Assembly: GCF_016743775.1 (NCBI RefSeq)
Contig: NZ_JAEQMY010000018.1
Coordinates: 27,480-91,479, forward strand
Origin: Microvirga aerilata
Lineage (GTDB): Bacteria; Pseudomonadota; Alphaproteobacteria; Rhizobiales; Beijerinckiaceae
Direction of reading: 5' to 3'
DNA: 64,000 nucleotides
The first letter of the stretch is position 1. Every line of letters begins with the position of its first letter. The position numbers and the translations under genes are program-made. Of this stretch, positions 34,882-44,733 are shown in pieces. The notes under the pieces were generated by a model that was not told the DNA's origin, did not search any database, and was given only the letters and a program-made list of their open reading frames with translations.

Positions 34882-35846
34882 CAGGGCAGCCTTTCACGGG
34901 AAATGCGGTCGAGCACCTGCTTCAGCTCCTTCTCGCGGGCGGCCTGAGCCTCCACCCAGTCGCGGATCATCTGCTGCTCCGCCCGCATGTGCTGGACGAG
35001 GCCCTGCACGCCCTCGGCCAAGTTGGCCATGGCCTGCGTGGCGGCCCGGCCGCCCCCGCCGTCGTTGACGGCGGCCGTCAGCCGGTTCAGCGCGAGGGTC
35101 AGGTCCTGTGGGGTGCCCGCCCGAACCGGCGCGTCGGCAGCGGGCGTGTCCATGGTGGACATCGCCAGCCAATCCTCCAGCTCCGTGTAGAAGCGGCTCT
35201 GGGCCTGGCCGGCCTGAAGGTCGAGGAAGCCGAGGACGAGGGAGCCTGCGAGGCCGAAGAGCGAGGCGGAGAAGGACAGGCCCATGCCCTGGAGAGGGCC
35301 GGCGAGCGAGTTCTTCAGCTCGTCGAACAGAACCGCCGAATCCTGGCCCGTTCTCAAGGACGAGATGATGCGCCCGACCGAGCCCACGGTGTCGATGAGG
35401 CCCCAGAAGGTGCCGAGCAGCCCTAGGAAAACCAGGAGGCCGGCGAGATAGCGCACGATCTCGCGGCTCTCGTCGAGGCGGGCGCCGATGGAATCGAGCA
35501 GCGAGCGGGTGGCGGCGACCGAAAGCGCGGCTTCGCTGGGCCGGTTGCCCATCAGGGTGGCCATGGGGGCGAGCAGCACTGGCGGGGTGGGGGCGACGAG
35601 CCCCTCTTCGTTCTGGCGGAAGGTGTTGACCCAGCGGACCTCGGGGCGAAGGCGCCAGACTTGACGGATCGCGAGCACGATTCCGATCGCCATCACGCCC
35701 AGGATCAGGGCATTGAGGCCCGGATTGGCTTGGAAGGCTTCCCAGATCTGCCGGTAGAGAATGAAGGCGACAAACCCTGCCAGAATCAAAAAGACCGCCA
35801 TGCGGATGAGATAGATCCGCGGTGGGGTAAGGGGTTGATCCGCCAT
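34881..35846 (-). CDS. MotA/TolQ/ExbB-like proton channel protein
   Basis: A 321-residue inner-membrane protein with helices at about 13-32, 40-58, 128-152 and 183-205. The channel segment GLLVFLGLLGTFWGLIDTVG (within about 134-155) and the later SFSASLFGLAGSLVLGFLDL are typical of MotA/TolQ/ExbB proton channels. It has a soluble helical tail. ATG 35844-35846 has AGGA upstream. It is followed without gap by the OmpA-like gene. It is distinct from the tolQ gene at 53621 and no flagellar genes are near. Confidence 0.87.
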   Translation of the reverse strand: MADQPLTPPRIYLIRMAVFLILAGFVAFILYRQIWEAFQANPGLNALILGVMAIGIVLAIRQVWRLRPEVRWVNTFRQNEEGLVAPTPPVLLAPMATLMGNRPSEAALSVAATRSLLDSIGARLDESREIVRYLAGLLVFLGLLGTFWGLIDTVGSVGRIISSLRTGQDSAVLFDELKNSLAGPLQGMGLSFSASLFGLAGSLVLGFLDLQAGQAQSRFYTELEDWLAMSTMDTPAADAPVRAGTPQDLTLALNRLTAAVNDGGGGRAATQAMANLAEGVQGLVQHMRAEQQMIRDWVEAQAAREKELKQVLDRISRERLP

Positions 35847-35949
35847 CGTTATCCTGTGCATTCGTGCTTCGGGACTGCGCTAATGTGACCGCGCTGGTCC
35901 TGGGGATCAAGCGCGACCATGGGTTCCCGCGTCTGCACGAACAGAAATA

Positions 35950-36744
35950 TCAGCCTTTCGCCTTCTTCAGGAGCCGCAGGAGCTCGCGGTGCATGATCTC
36001 GTTGCCGCAGGCGACCGAGCCCTTTGTGAGGGGGTCGCTGCCGCCGTCGGCGTCGGAGATGAAGCCGCCCGCCTCGCGGATCATGAGGATGCCGGCGGCG
36101 ATGTCCCAGGAGTTGAGCCCCCGCTCCCAATAAGCATCGAAGCGTCCGCAGGCCACATAGGCGAGATCCAGGGACGCTGCGCCGAAGCGGCGCATGCCGC
36201 CCACATTGCCCATCACGGCTGCCGTCTCGCGCAGGAAAAGGCCGTGATCGCCCCGGCCGATATGCGGCAGGCCGCAGCCCACCACCGCATCCGCCAAGTC
36301 GTTGCGGGCGGCCACGCGGATGCGGCGGTTGTTCAGGTAGGCGCCCTTGCCGCGCTCGGCGATGAACAACTCGTCCTTGGCCGGATCGTAGATCACGCCG
36401 GCCACGATCTGGCCGTCGCGCTCCAGGCCGACCGAGATGGCGAACTGCGGCAGGCCGTGCAGGAAGTTCGTGGTGCCGTCCAGCGGATCGATGTGCCAGC
36501 GGTGGCTCGTGTCCGTGCCCTCGACCACGCCTTCTTCCTCCATGACGAGGCCGTAGCCGGGACGGGCCTTCTCCAGCGCCTCGCGCAGGATCTTTTCCGC
36601 CTTGCGGTCGGCGGCCGAGACGAAGTCGCCGGGGCCTTTCCGGGAGACCTGCAGGTTCTCGACCTCGCCGAAATCGCGCTTGAGGGAGCGCGAAGCCTTC
36701 ATCACGGCATCGGTCATGACGGTCATGAGGGGCGAGCGGATCAT
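35950..36744 (-). CDS. suhB: Inositol-1-monophosphatase family protein SuhB
   Basis: Mg-dependent phosphatase of 264 residues, the size of E. coli SuhB. Metal-site motifs are MEEEG (about 69-73), WHIDPLDGTTNFLHG (83-97) and the C-terminal WDIAAGILMIREAGG. SuhB hydrolyses inositol phosphates and in E. coli also takes part in rRNA antitermination. ATG 36742-36744 begins the conserved fold, with AGGA about 12 nt upstream. It lies just downstream of an intergenic R2 repeat and converges on nothing: the MotA-like gene follows in the same direction after 100 bp. Confidence 0.93.
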   Translation of the reverse strand: MIRSPLMTVMTDAVMKASRSLKRDFGEVENLQVSRKGPGDFVSAADRKAEKILREALEKARPGYGLVMEEEGVVEGTDTSHRWHIDPLDGTTNFLHGLPQFAISVGLERDGQIVAGVIYDPAKDELFIAERGKGAYLNNRRIRVAARNDLADAVVGCGLPHIGRGDHGLFLRETAAVMGNVGGMRRFGAASLDLAYVACGRFDAYWERGLNSWDIAAGILMIREAGGFISDADGGSDPLTKGSVACGNEIMHRELLRLLKKAKG

Positions 36745-36906
36745 CGTGGGCAGGTCCTGGCAAAGAGCGGGTGCAAAAGGAATGTGGTCGATGGACCACG
36801 GGAGGGTTGTCGTCAAGCGGTGGATAACCGGACGGGCGGCCCAATTGATCCCGTGCCGGGTGATTTTAGGTGGTTGGTCTGGCGCTCCGCGTCATGGCTG
36901 GGCTCC

Positions 36907-36997
36907 ACGTCATAACCGGGCTTGTCCCGGCCATCCCGAATATGACAAGCAATGCGCTTCACCGATCGAGATCGCCGGCACAAGGCCGATGATGACG
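36907..36997. repeat. Dispersed repeat R2, copy 2
   Basis: A 91-bp element with ACGTCATAACCGGGCTTG at the left end and CAAGGCCGATGATGACG at the right end; closely related to 38822-38912 and to the reverse complement of 26081-26171. Confidence 0.75.
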
Positions 36998-37010
36998 GCA
37001 GGAGCAAGCT

Positions 37011-37910
37011 TCAGCGCATGCCGAGGCGCTCCGCCGCGAGGCGCTCCGCGCGGGTGCGCTCGTCGGCGTTCAGGTCCTTGAGGGCGTTGTCGAGCCAGGG
37101 ATCGTTCAAGCCCTGGGCGGCGGCCAGGATATGCCAGGCTGCGGCATCGACCTTGTTGACGGGAACGCCCCGGCCCGCCACCAGGAGCCGCGCCAGGCGG
37201 TTCTGGGCGATGGCATTGCCTTTGGCCGCGGCCCGGCGAAAGGAGCGGGCGGCCTGGGATTCGCTTGCCGCAACGCCTTCGCCGTTGAAGAGCAGGATGG
37301 CGTATTCCACCTCGCCCACGGAGCTGCCGTTCCGGGCGGCCCGCTCGAACAGGCGGGCCGCAGCCGCAGGGTCGCGAGCCACGCCCCGGCCCTTGAGGTA
37401 GAGCACGCCGAGGGCATGCTGGGCATCGGGGATTTCCGCTTCCGCAGCCTTCTTCAGGAGGTCGACAGCCTTCTGCAGATCCGCATCCGCGTTGCTGGTG
37501 AGAAGGAGCAGGGCAAGGTTGTGGCTGGCCAGCGGATTGCCCTTGGCTGCTGCTTCTTCCAGCCAAGCCCTTCCTTGGGCCTGGTTCTTCGCCATGCCCC
37601 GCCCGTCGAGCGCCATGAGGCCAAGCGATGCCAGCGCGTTGGCATCGCCCCGCTGCGCCGCCAGCCGGTACCATTCGGAGGCCTTTTTCGGATCGGCCGC
37701 GACGCCAAGCCCCTGATTGTAGAGCTCGCCCAGGAGCGTCATGGCGGCGGCATCGCTGTTGTTCTTCTCCAGCCGGAGCGTCGCCTCCCGGAAGGCCGTC
37801 ATGTACAGGCCACGCTGATAGGCCCCATAGGCCATGTCGGGCTCGGCCGCGTGGGAAAAGGTGGCGGATGCCAGGAGGAGAGCGCCGCCGAGGAGGCAAG
37901 AGAGACGCAT
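37011..37910 (-). CDS. Secreted SEL1/tetratricopeptide repeat protein
   Basis: A 299-residue exported protein with a signal peptide (about 1-21, ending SHA) and roughly six SEL1-type repeats (A-x-LG-x-LY-x-G-x-GV pattern, for example LLGELYNQGLGVAADPKKA and LGVLYLKGRGVARDPAAAA). Such proteins act as scaffolds in the envelope. Its ATG (37908-37910) overlaps by one base the TGA of the ThiE-like gene, so it is translated coupled to that gene. Partner unknown. Confidence 0.85.
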   Translation of the reverse strand: MRLSCLLGGALLLASATFSHAAEPDMAYGAYQRGLYMTAFREATLRLEKNNSDAAAMTLLGELYNQGLGVAADPKKASEWYRLAAQRGDANALASLGLMALDGRGMAKNQAQGRAWLEEAAAKGNPLASHNLALLLLTSNADADLQKAVDLLKKAAEAEIPDAQHALGVLYLKGRGVARDPAAAARLFERAARNGSSVGEVEYAILLFNGEGVAASESQAARSFRRAAAKGNAIAQNRLARLLVAGRGVPVNKVDAAAWHILAAAQGLNDPWLDNALKDLNADERTRAERLAAERLGMR

Positions 37911-38560
37911 CAGCGCGAGGCCTCCTGCCGGGCGAGAATATCGGCTGCAGCCTTGACGCCGGCGGCCGCGCCATCGGGGTGGGACCAGACCGCATCGCCA
38001 AGGGCCACGAACTCCGCATGCGTGGCCGCCAGGGTTTCGACGGCCTCAAGGGCCGGGGCGTAGGCCACGCAGGGCGTCTCGAAGATCTCGGCCCACCAGG
38101 CCACGCGCTCGGCCACGCTCTCTAGGGAGGGCAGGGAGCCGTCCCGCCGCGGCTCGCCGAAGAGCAGGTAATCGACGCCGGCCTCGCCGAGGGTCATGGC
38201 ATCGTCCTTGGTGCGGATGCCGCCCACGCCGATGGCGCGCTCGGACTTCAGGCGCTCCCGCCATTCACGCACCAGGCCGGGATCGCCCTGGATGTGGACC
38301 CCGTCGGCTCCGGCACGGGCCGCAACGGTCGCCAGGTCCGCCTTGCCGTCCGTGGTGATGATCAGGGCCGCTCCATTGTCCTGGGCGGCAGGCCCGAGGG
38401 CCTTCACCTGATTGATCAGGGTGCGCTCGTCGGCCGGGGCCAGCCGCAGCAGGACAGCCGCGACGGCGCCGGTCGCGCAGGCCTCGGCCAGCTGCGGGGC
38501 GAAGGAGGCATCCTCCAGAACGGGGGTGATGAGGTAGAGGCGGGCGGCGGTATCGGCCAT
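37910..38560 (-). CDS. Divergent thiamine-phosphate synthase-like (ThiE/TenI fold) protein
   Basis: A 216-residue TIM-barrel protein with ThiE-like strand pattern (ARLYLITPVLED at the start, GADGVHIQGDPGLV and IGVGGIRTKDDAMTL later). Canonical ThiE has a QLR..K substrate site, a VHLGQxD loop and a GxSxH segment; here these read LLRLAP, VHIQGD and GVGGIR, so normal thiamine-phosphate synthesis is doubtful. No other thiamine genes are near. It overlaps the SEL1 gene by TGATG. ATG 38558-38560 has no clear ribosome site. Confidence 0.75.
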   Translation of the reverse strand: MADTAARLYLITPVLEDASFAPQLAEACATGAVAAVLLRLAPADERTLINQVKALGPAAQDNGAALIITTDGKADLATVAARAGADGVHIQGDPGLVREWRERLKSERAIGVGGIRTKDDAMTLGEAGVDYLLFGEPRRDGSLPSLESVAERVAWWAEIFETPCVAYAPALEAVETLAATHAEFVALGDAVWSHPDGAAAGVKAAADILARQEASR

Positions 38561-38719
38561 GGGTCACAGGTCACACAATAAGGAAAGACACCGTTCCCAT
38601 AACGAAAACGGGGCCATCTTGCGAGGCCCCGCTTGTCGATCATGATTAAGGCGAAAGCCAGATCGGGCGATGCCGCCCGGCTCCCTTCCCCTTGTGGGCA
38701 GGGTGAGGCTCATCTCGGT

Positions 38720-38815
38720 GTCATTCCCGGCCGAAGCGAAGGCGAAGGGAAACCACGGCTGCCGTGTGTGGGAATGGATCCCCTTCCCGGTCCTGCGGGG
38801 CCGCCGGGGATGACA
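38720..38815. repeat. Dispersed repeat R1, copy 1
   Basis: A 96-bp element starting TGTCATTCCCGGCC and ending CGGGGATGACA, thus with terminal inverted repeats. The internal GGATCC-rich and GGGAATGGAT blocks are shared with the other four R1 copies. Confidence 0.75.
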
Positions 38816-38821
38816 CCCTTC

Positions 38822-38912
38822 GGGCCATAACCGGCCTTGCGCCGGCCATCCTGATGGGAGTGGCGCGGTGCCTCCCTAAAACGAGATCACCGGCACGAGG
38901 CCGGTGATGACG
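38822..38912. repeat. Dispersed repeat R2, copy 3
   Basis: A 91-bp copy with CCATAACCGGCCTTGCGCCGG at the left shortened here to its core ACCGGCCTTG, and GGCCGGTGATGACG at the right. Confidence 0.75.
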
Positions 38913-38944
38913 TAGTGGGTTCGTCGAAGGTTGGAGGCTCTGCT

Positions 38945-40033
38945 TTACTCAGCCGCCTGCCGGTTGGCGCCGAAGGTCGGGTCGAGCTCGCCGGAGGCGT
39001 AGCGCTTGGCCATCTCGGCCAGCGTATAAACCCGCTTGATCTTCGAGGCCTGGCCTGCGGTGTTGAACTCCTGCAGGCGCTGCTTGCAGAGCTTGGTCAT
39101 CGCGTCCATGGCGGGCTTCAGGTACTTGCGCGGGTCGAACTCGCCCGGGTTCTCGCTCAGAACCTTGCGGATCTGGCCGGTCATGGCCATGCGGTTGTCG
39201 GTGTCGATGTTGATCTTGCGCACGCCGTGCTTGATGCCGCGCTGGATCTCCTCAACCGGCACGCCCCAGGTGGGCTTCATCTGGCCGCCATACTGGTTGA
39301 TGATGTCCTGCAGGTCCTGCGGCACCGAGGACGAGCCGTGCATCACCAGATGGGTGTTCGGCAGCTTCTGGTGGATCTCCTCGATGATGTGCATCGCGAG
39401 GATCGCGCCGTCGGGCTTGCGGGTGAACTTGTAGGCGCCGTGAGAGGTGCCCATGGCGATGGCGAGCGCGTCGACCTTGGTCTCGGCCACGAACTTCACG
39501 GCCTCGTCCGGGTTCGTCAGCAGCTGGTCGTGGGAGAGCTTGCCCTCGGCGCCGTGGCCGTCCTCGGCCTCGCCTTCGCCGGTTTCCAGGGAGCCCAGCA
39601 CGCCGAGTTCGCCCTCCACCGAGATGCCGCCGAGATGAGCCATCTCGACCACCTTCTTGGTGACGCCCACATTGTAGTCCCAGTCGCCCGGGGTCTTGCC
39701 GTCGGCCTTGAGCGAGCCGTCCATCATCACCGAGGTGAAGCCGGCCTGGATCGCCGTCATGCAGGTGGCGGGCTCGTTGCCGTGGTCGAGGTGCACGCAG
39801 ACCGGGATCTGCGGATAGATTTCGGTGACCGCATCCATCATGTGCTTGAGCATGACGTCGTTGGCATAGGAGCGCGCGCCGCGGCTTGCCTGAATGATCA
39901 CCGGCGCATCGACCTCGCTGGCCGCCGCCATGATCGCGAGCGCCTGCTCCATGTTGTTGATGTTGAAGGCAGGCACGCCGTAGCCTTGCTCGGCTGCGTG
40001 ATCCAGAAGCTGCCTCATGGTAATGCGGGCCAT
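38945..40033 (-). CDS. fba: Fructose-bisphosphate aldolase, class II
   Basis: Zinc-dependent aldolase joining or splitting fructose-1,6-bisphosphate (and sedoheptulose bisphosphate in CbbA types). The protein has 362 residues. Visible are the N-terminal [16 protein letters not shown], the zinc-site CVHLDHGN (about residues 78-85), [12 protein letters not shown] and HGSSSVP. ATG 40031-40033 has GGAGG upstream. It is the last gene of the tkt-gap-pgk-fba block; a 129-bp gap with a 22-bp palindrome separates it from pgk, so it may also have its own promoter. Confidence 0.96.
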   Translation of the reverse strand: MARITMRQLLDHAAEQGYGVPAFNINNMEQALAIMAAASEVDAPVIIQASRGARSYANDVMLKHMMDAVTEIYPQIPVCVHLDHGNEPATCMTAIQAGFTSVMMDGSLKADGKTPGDWDYNVGVTKKVVEMAHLGGISVEGELGVLGSLETGEGEAEDGHGAEGKLSHDQLLTNPDEAVKFVAETKVDALAIAMGTSHGAYKFTRKPDGAILAMHIIEEIHQKLPNTHLVMHGSSSVPQDLQDIINQYGGQMKPTWGVPVEEIQRGIKHGVRKINIDTDNRMAMTGQIRKVLSENPGEFDPRKYLKPAMDAMTKLCKQRLQEFNTAGQASKIKRVYTLAEMAKRYASGELDPTFGANRQAAE

Positions 40034-40127
40034 TTAGTCCTCCGTCTTGGTTTTGCTTTTAAACAGCGCAGAAGCTGAACCTCAGCTTAAGCCTCTCGTT
40101 AAGCCATCTAGGCCACGTTTCGCCCTG

Positions 40128-40149
40128 GCAAAGTGGGTACCCACTTTGC
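40128..40149. repeat. Perfect 22-bp palindrome between pgk and fba
   Basis: GCAAAGTGGGT and its complement ACCCACTTTGC abut without spacer (centre 40138.5). On the minus strand no T-tract follows, so it is more likely a protein site or repeat remnant than a simple terminator. Confidence 0.6.
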
Positions 40150-40162
40150 TTAAGGCCAAGGC

Positions 40163-41353
40163 TCAGGCTCTCAGGGCTTCCACGCCGGGGAGCGACTTGC
40201 CTTCCAGCCATTCGAGGAAGGCGCCGCCGGCCGTCGACACATAGGTGAAGCTGTCCGCCACACCGGCGTGGTTGAGGGCCGCGACCGTGTCGCCGCCGCC
40301 GGCGACCGACACGAGCTTGCCCTCCCGGGTGCGCTGGGCCGCGTGACGCGCGGCCGCCACCGTGCCCTGGTCGAAGGGAGCGATCTCGAAGGCGCCGAGG
40401 GGGCCGTTCCACACCACCGTTGCGGCGTCGTTGATGGCGGCCTGGATGCGCTCGATGGACTGCGAGCCCACATCGAGGATCATCTGGTCCTCGGGGATCG
40501 CGTCGATGCCGTAGGTGTGGTTGACGGCACCGGCCTTGAACTCGTAGGCGCAGACGCCGTCGACCGGCAGGATGATGGCGCAGTTGGCATCGCGCGCCTT
40601 CTCGATGATGCGCATGGCGGTTGCCGCCAGATCCTTCTCGGCGAGCGACTTGCCCACGCCGAGGCCCGCAGCGTGAACGAAGGTATTGGCCATGCCGCCG
40701 CCGATCACCAGCGCATCGACCTTGGCGACGAGGTTTTCGAGCAGGTCGATCTTGGTCGAGACCTTGGCGCCGCCCACGATGGCGACCACCGGGCGCTTCG
40801 GCGCCTCCAGGCCCTTGGTGAGGGCGTCGAGCTCCGCCTGCATGGAGCGGCCGGCGTAACCCGGCAGCGCGCGGGCGAGGCCCTCGGTGGAGGCATGCGC
40901 CCGGTGCGCCGCCGAGAAGGCGTCGTTCACATAAAGGTCGCCGAGCTTGGCCAGTTCCTGGACGAAGGCCGGATCGTTCTTCTCCTCGCCCGCATGGAAG
41001 CGGGTGTTTTCGAGAAGCAGCACGTCGCCGTCCTTCAGGGCGTTGACGGCTTGGCTCGCGGCCTCGCCGATGCAGTCATCGGCGAAGGCCACGGGTTTGC
41101 CGAGGTGGCTGGCGACCGCTTCCGCAACCGGCTTCAGGGATTCCTTCGGATCGCGGCCCTTCGGGCGTCCGAAATGAGCGAGAAGGATCACCCTCCCGCC
41201 CTTGTCGGCGATTTCCCGGATGGTGGGAAGGACGCGCTCGATGCGCGTCGCATCCGTGATCCGGCCGTTCTCCATGGGCACGTTGAGGTCCACCCGGACG
41301 AGAACGCGTTGTCCCTTGACGTCGGCTTGGTCGAGCGTGCGGAAGGCGGTCAC
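40163..41353 (-). CDS. pgk: Phosphoglycerate kinase
   Basis: Converts 1,3-bisphosphoglycerate and ADP to 3-phosphoglycerate and ATP. The protein has 396 residues. The N-terminal substrate-binding domain has [11 protein letters not shown] (about 20-30) and [10 protein letters not shown]; the C-terminal nucleotide domain has [16 protein letters not shown] and the [11 protein letters not shown] loop. The start is GTG 41351-41353, supported by GGGAGG 8 nt upstream. It follows gap by 12 bp, so gap and pgk are one operon. Confidence 0.96.
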   Translation of the reverse strand: MTAFRTLDQADVKGQRVLVRVDLNVPMENGRITDATRIERVLPTIREIADKGGRVILLAHFGRPKGRDPKESLKPVAEAVASHLGKPVAFADDCIGEAASQAVNALKDGDVLLLENTRFHAGEEKNDPAFVQELAKLGDLYVNDAFSAAHRAHASTEGLARALPGYAGRSMQAELDALTKGLEAPKRPVVAIVGGAKVSTKIDLLENLVAKVDALVIGGGMANTFVHAAGLGVGKSLAEKDLAATAMRIIEKARDANCAIILPVDGVCAYEFKAGAVNHTYGIDAIPEDQMILDVGSQSIERIQAAINDAATVVWNGPLGAFEIAPFDQGTVAAARHAAQRTREGKLVSVAGGGDTVAALNHAGVADSFTYVSTAGGAFLEWLEGKSLPGVEALRA

Positions 41354-41365
41354 TGGCAGCCTCCC

Positions 41366-42373
41366 TTAGATGAGCTTCGCCATGGCGACGGCGGTGTCCG
41401 CCATGCGGTTCGAGAAGCCCCACTCGTTGTCGTACCACGACATGACGCGCACGAGGTTGCCGTCCATCACCTTGGTCTGGTCCATGTGGAAGGTGGACGA
41501 GGCCGGGTTGTGGTTGAAGTCGATGGAGACGTTCGGCTCGTTGGTGTAGGCCAGCACGCCCTTGAGCTGCTGCTCGGCGGCGGCCGTGATCGCCGCGTTG
41601 ATCTCTTCCTTCGTGGTGGCCTTGCGGGCGATGAACTTGAAGTCGATCACCGAGACGTTCGGGGTCGGCACGCGGATCGAAACGCCGTCGAGCTTGCCGT
41701 TGAGCTCCGGCAGCACGAGGCCCACGGCCTTGGCGGCGCCCGTCGAGGTCGGGATCATGGACAGGGCGGCCGCGCGGGCGCGGTACATGTCCTTGTGCAT
41801 CTGGTCGAGCGACGGCTGATCGTTGGTGTAGGAGTGGATCGTGGTCATGAAGCCCTTCTCGATGCCCACGGCGTCGTTGAGCACCTTGGCGACCGGCGCG
41901 AGAGCGTTCGTGGTGCACGAGGCATTCGAGATGACGATGTGATCCTTCGTCAGCTGGTCGTGGTTGACGCCGTAGACGACGGTGAGATCCGCGCCGTCGG
42001 CCGGGGCCGAGACGATGACCCGCTTGGCGCCGGCGGTGAGATGCGCCGAGGCCTTGTCCTTGGACGTGAAGATGCCGGTGCACTCCATCGCGATGTCGAC
42101 GCCCATCTCCTTGTGAGGAAGGGTCGCCGGATCCTTGATGGCGGTGACGCGGATGCGCTGGCCGTTGACGACGATGAACTCGCCGTCGACCTGCACGTCG
42201 CTGGGGAAGCGGCCATGGACGGAGTCGTAGCGAAGCAGATGGGCGTTCGTTTCGACCGGGCCGAGATCGTTGATGGCCACCACCTGGATGTCCGTGCGGC
42301 CGCTTTCCACGATGGCACGGAGGATGTTGCGCCCGATGCGACCGAACCCGTTGATCGCGACCTTCACCGTCAT
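41366..42373 (-). CDS. gap: Glyceraldehyde-3-phosphate dehydrogenase, type I
   Basis: NAD-dependent enzyme of 335 residues. The Rossmann motif is [14 protein letters not shown] (about 7-20), the catalytic cysteine sits in [12 protein letters not shown] (about 148-159), and the C-terminus has [13 protein letters not shown]. Its position between tkt and pgk is conserved in the order. ATG 42371-42373 follows AAGGGAG. It is 44 bp from the tkt stop, so co-transcription with tkt is likely. Confidence 0.97.
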   Translation of the reverse strand: MTVKVAINGFGRIGRNILRAIVESGRTDIQVVAINDLGPVETNAHLLRYDSVHGRFPSDVQVDGEFIVVNGQRIRVTAIKDPATLPHKEMGVDIAMECTGIFTSKDKASAHLTAGAKRVIVSAPADGADLTVVYGVNHDQLTKDHIVISNASCTTNALAPVAKVLNDAVGIEKGFMTTIHSYTNDQPSLDQMHKDMYRARAAALSMIPTSTGAAKAVGLVLPELNGKLDGVSIRVPTPNVSVIDFKFIARKATTKEEINAAITAAAEQQLKGVLAYTNEPNVSIDFNHNPASSTFHMDQTKVMDGNLVRVMSWYDNEWGFSNRMADTAVAMAKLI

Positions 42374-42417
42374 AGTCTTAGCTCCCTTGTAAGATAAGGC
42401 TAAAGGTTTCTCTCGCC

Positions 42418-44433
42418 TTACAGATTATGTGTCCTGAGAACCTTCTCGGCCACGGCTTCGGCGGTGATGCCGAAGTGCTTGTAAAGGTCCTTGTAGGGCG
42501 CGCTCGCCCCAAACCCATGCATGCCGACGAAAATTCCGTCCGAGCCGATGATCGAGTCCCAGCCGAAACGAACGGCCGCCTCCACCGCAACCTTGATCGG
42601 CGCATCGCCGATGATGCGGGCACGAACTTTCTCGGGCTGAGCCATGAAGAGGTCGAGCGAGGGCACCGATACAACGCGAACGGCGAAGCTTTGTTCATCC
42701 AGAATTTTCTGGGCCGCCAGGGCGATCTCGACTTCGGAGCCCGAAGCAAAGATCGTGGCGCGGGCCTTTCCGTTCGCCGGGGACAGCTCGTAGGCGCCAG
42801 CCGCCGACTGGTTCTCCTGGCCGCCGGCCTTGCGAACCTGCGGCAGGTTCTGGCGGGTGAGCGCCAGCATGGTCGGGCCGTCTGTGCGCTCCAGGGCCAG
42901 CTGCCAGCACTCCGCCGTCTCGATGGCGTCGGCCGGGCGGAACACGCGCATCTTCGGCATGGCGCGCAGGGCCGCCAGGTGCTCCACCGGCTGGTGGGTG
43001 GGGCCGTCCTCTCCCAGGCCGATGGAGTCGTGGGTCATCACGTAAACGGCCGGGATCCCGGCGAGCGCCGCGATGCGCATGGCGGGGCGGGCATAGTCGG
43101 TGAACACCATGAAGGTCGCGCCGGCCGGCACATAGCCGCCATGGAGCGCGATGCCGTTCATGGCCGCAGCCATCCCGTGCTCGCGGATGCCGTAATGGAT
43201 GTAGCGGCCTGCAAAGTTGCCCGGCGAGATGGCAGTGAGGTTCTTGGTCTTGGTGTTGTTCGACGGCGTCAGGTCCGCCGAGCCCAGCACCAGCTCCGGC
43301 ACCGCCTCGGTGATCACCTCGAGCGCGATCTCGCTGGCCTTGCGGGTGGCGACGTTCTGCGGCTCAGCCGCGAGGCGATCCTTCAGACCGGCGACCGCAT
43401 CGGCCAATCCTTGCGGACGCACGCCCTTCACGCGGCGCTCGAACTCGGCGCGCGTGTCGGCAGGCAATGCCTTCAGGCGCTCGGCCCAGGCCTTGCGCTG
43501 GCGGCGGCCCTTCCTGCCGGCCTTGGCCCAGGCGTCACGGATGGTGTCCGGGATCTCGAAAGGCGCGTGGCTCCAGCCGAAGGCAGCCTTGGCGCCGGCC
43601 AGCTCCTCGGCGCCGAGCGGCTCGCCATGGGCCTTGGAGGTGCCGGCCTTCTTCGGCGCGCCGTAGCCGATGGTGGTCTTGCAGGCGATCATGGTCGGGC
43701 GGTCCGACTTCTGGGCGCGGGAGATGGCGCGCTGCAGGGCCTTCGGATCGTGGCCGTCCACGCGCACGGCCCGCCAGCCGCAGGCCTCGAAGCGCTTCAC
43801 CTGGTCGACCGAGTCGGACAGCGACAGGGGGCCGTCGATGGAGATGCCGTTGTCGTCCCAGAGCACGATGAGGCGGCTCAGCTTCAGGTGGCCTGCGAGC
43901 GCAATGGCCTCGTGGCTGATGCCCTCCATGAGGTCGCCGTCGGAGGCGAGCACATAGGTGTGGTGATCGACGAGGTCGTCGCCGTACTCGGCGTTCAGCA
44001 TGCGCTCGGCGAGCGCGAAGCCCACCGCCGTGGCAATGCCCTGGCCGAGGGGCCCGGTGGTGGTCTCGACGCCCGGGGTCATGAAGTTTTCCGGGTGGCC
44101 CGGGGTCTTGGAGTCGAGCTTGCGGAAGTTCTTCAGCTCCTCGACCGTCATGCCCTTCACGCCCGTCAGATGCAGGAGCGCGTAGAGCAGCATGGAGCCG
44201 TGGCCGGCCGAAAGGATGAACCGGTCGCGGTCGGGCCAGGCCGGGTCGGCGGCGTCGTATTTCAGGAACTTGGTGAACAGCACGGTCGCCATGTCGGCGG
44301 CGCCCATGGGCAGGCCCGGATGGCCGGATTTGGCTTGTTCGACGGCGTCCATGGCGAGGACGCGCACGGCGTTCGCCAGATCGGAATGGGTGACGCGATC
44401 GGCGGAAACGGTATCTTGCACGGCGAGATCCAC
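42418..44433 (-). CDS. tkt: Transketolase
   Basis: Thiamine-diphosphate enzyme of the pentose-phosphate and Calvin pathways, 671 residues. The TPP motif starts at ASDGDLMEG (about residues 155-163), the N-terminal [25 protein letters not shown] is cited here by its core AKSGHPG, and the pyrimidine domain has [19 protein letters not shown]. The start is GTG 44431-44433; no good ribosome site is seen, and GTG 44421 is an alternative. First gene of the tkt-gap-pgk-fba block. Confidence 0.95.
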   Translation of the reverse strand: MDLAVQDTVSADRVTHSDLANAVRVLAMDAVEQAKSGHPGLPMGAADMATVLFTKFLKYDAADPAWPDRDRFILSAGHGSMLLYALLHLTGVKGMTVEELKNFRKLDSKTPGHPENFMTPGVETTTGPLGQGIATAVGFALAERMLNAEYGDDLVDHHTYVLASDGDLMEGISHEAIALAGHLKLSRLIVLWDDNGISIDGPLSLSDSVDQVKRFEACGWRAVRVDGHDPKALQRAISRAQKSDRPTMIACKTTIGYGAPKKAGTSKAHGEPLGAEELAGAKAAFGWSHAPFEIPDTIRDAWAKAGRKGRRQRKAWAERLKALPADTRAEFERRVKGVRPQGLADAVAGLKDRLAAEPQNVATRKASEIALEVITEAVPELVLGSADLTPSNNTKTKNLTAISPGNFAGRYIHYGIREHGMAAAMNGIALHGGYVPAGATFMVFTDYARPAMRIAALAGIPAVYVMTHDSIGLGEDGPTHQPVEHLAALRAMPKMRVFRPADAIETAECWQLALERTDGPTMLALTRQNLPQVRKAGGQENQSAAGAYELSPANGKARATIFASGSEVEIALAAQKILDEQSFAVRVVSVPSLDLFMAQPEKVRARIIGDAPIKVAVEAAVRFGWDSIIGSDGIFVGMHGFGASAPYKDLYKHFGITAEAVAEKVLRTHNL

Positions 44434-44733
44434 AAGTCGTATGGCCCGAAAAGGGGCGGTCTGTCTGGAAAAGGCCGGGGCTCCTTAACACGGGGCAGGG
44501 GCGAGTCAAAGGCACCAAGTGGCGTAATCCCCTTTAAGACCCGTTGCCGATAGAGGGCTCCGGGCCCTGAGCATGGGACTTGAAAAGAGCGGATTTGCCC
44601 TTTTGGGATCGATCCGATGCTCCCTTCCCCGAACGACGCATGGCTTGCAGCGGACCCGAAGGGCCACGCCCGTGAAAACCGGGTCCACTTTTCCGCACGA
44701 TGGGTTAGTCTCGTGGCGATTCCCGGAGGCATG
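44434..44733. other. Divergent promoter region tkt / DUF4164, with R3-like core
   Basis: About 300 bp without a gene. A segment near 44668-44704 (GTGAAAACCGGGTCCACTTT) resembles the central core of repeat R3 read in reverse, so it may be a decayed relative. The rest must contain divergent promoters. Confidence 0.45.

Larger units (their letters stand above)
38561..38944. other. Intergenic region holding repeats R4, R1 and R2
   Basis: A 384-bp region without a gene between the ThiE-like gene and the end of fba. It contains an R4-like fragment near 38681-38714, a full R1 copy (38720-38815) and a full R2 copy (38822-38912) placed head to tail, so almost the whole space is repeat-derived. Confidence 0.65.

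Noticed and set aside
33853..35846. Possible Zorya anti-phage system (ZorA/ZorB-like pair)
   Set aside because: The proteins are MotA-like and OmpA-like, but no ZorC, ZorD or ZorE gene is adjacent and the MotA-like protein lacks the long ZorA tail. The neighbours are suhB and an ABC exporter.
36745..36906. Rhizobial suhB-associated small RNA (mmgR type)
   Set aside because: The characteristic C-rich loop and terminator were not found in the suhB upstream region.
37910..38560. Thiamine biosynthesis operon or TPP riboswitch
   Set aside because: No other thi genes are near, the upstream DNA is repeat-derived, and no conserved TPP-box sequence is visible.
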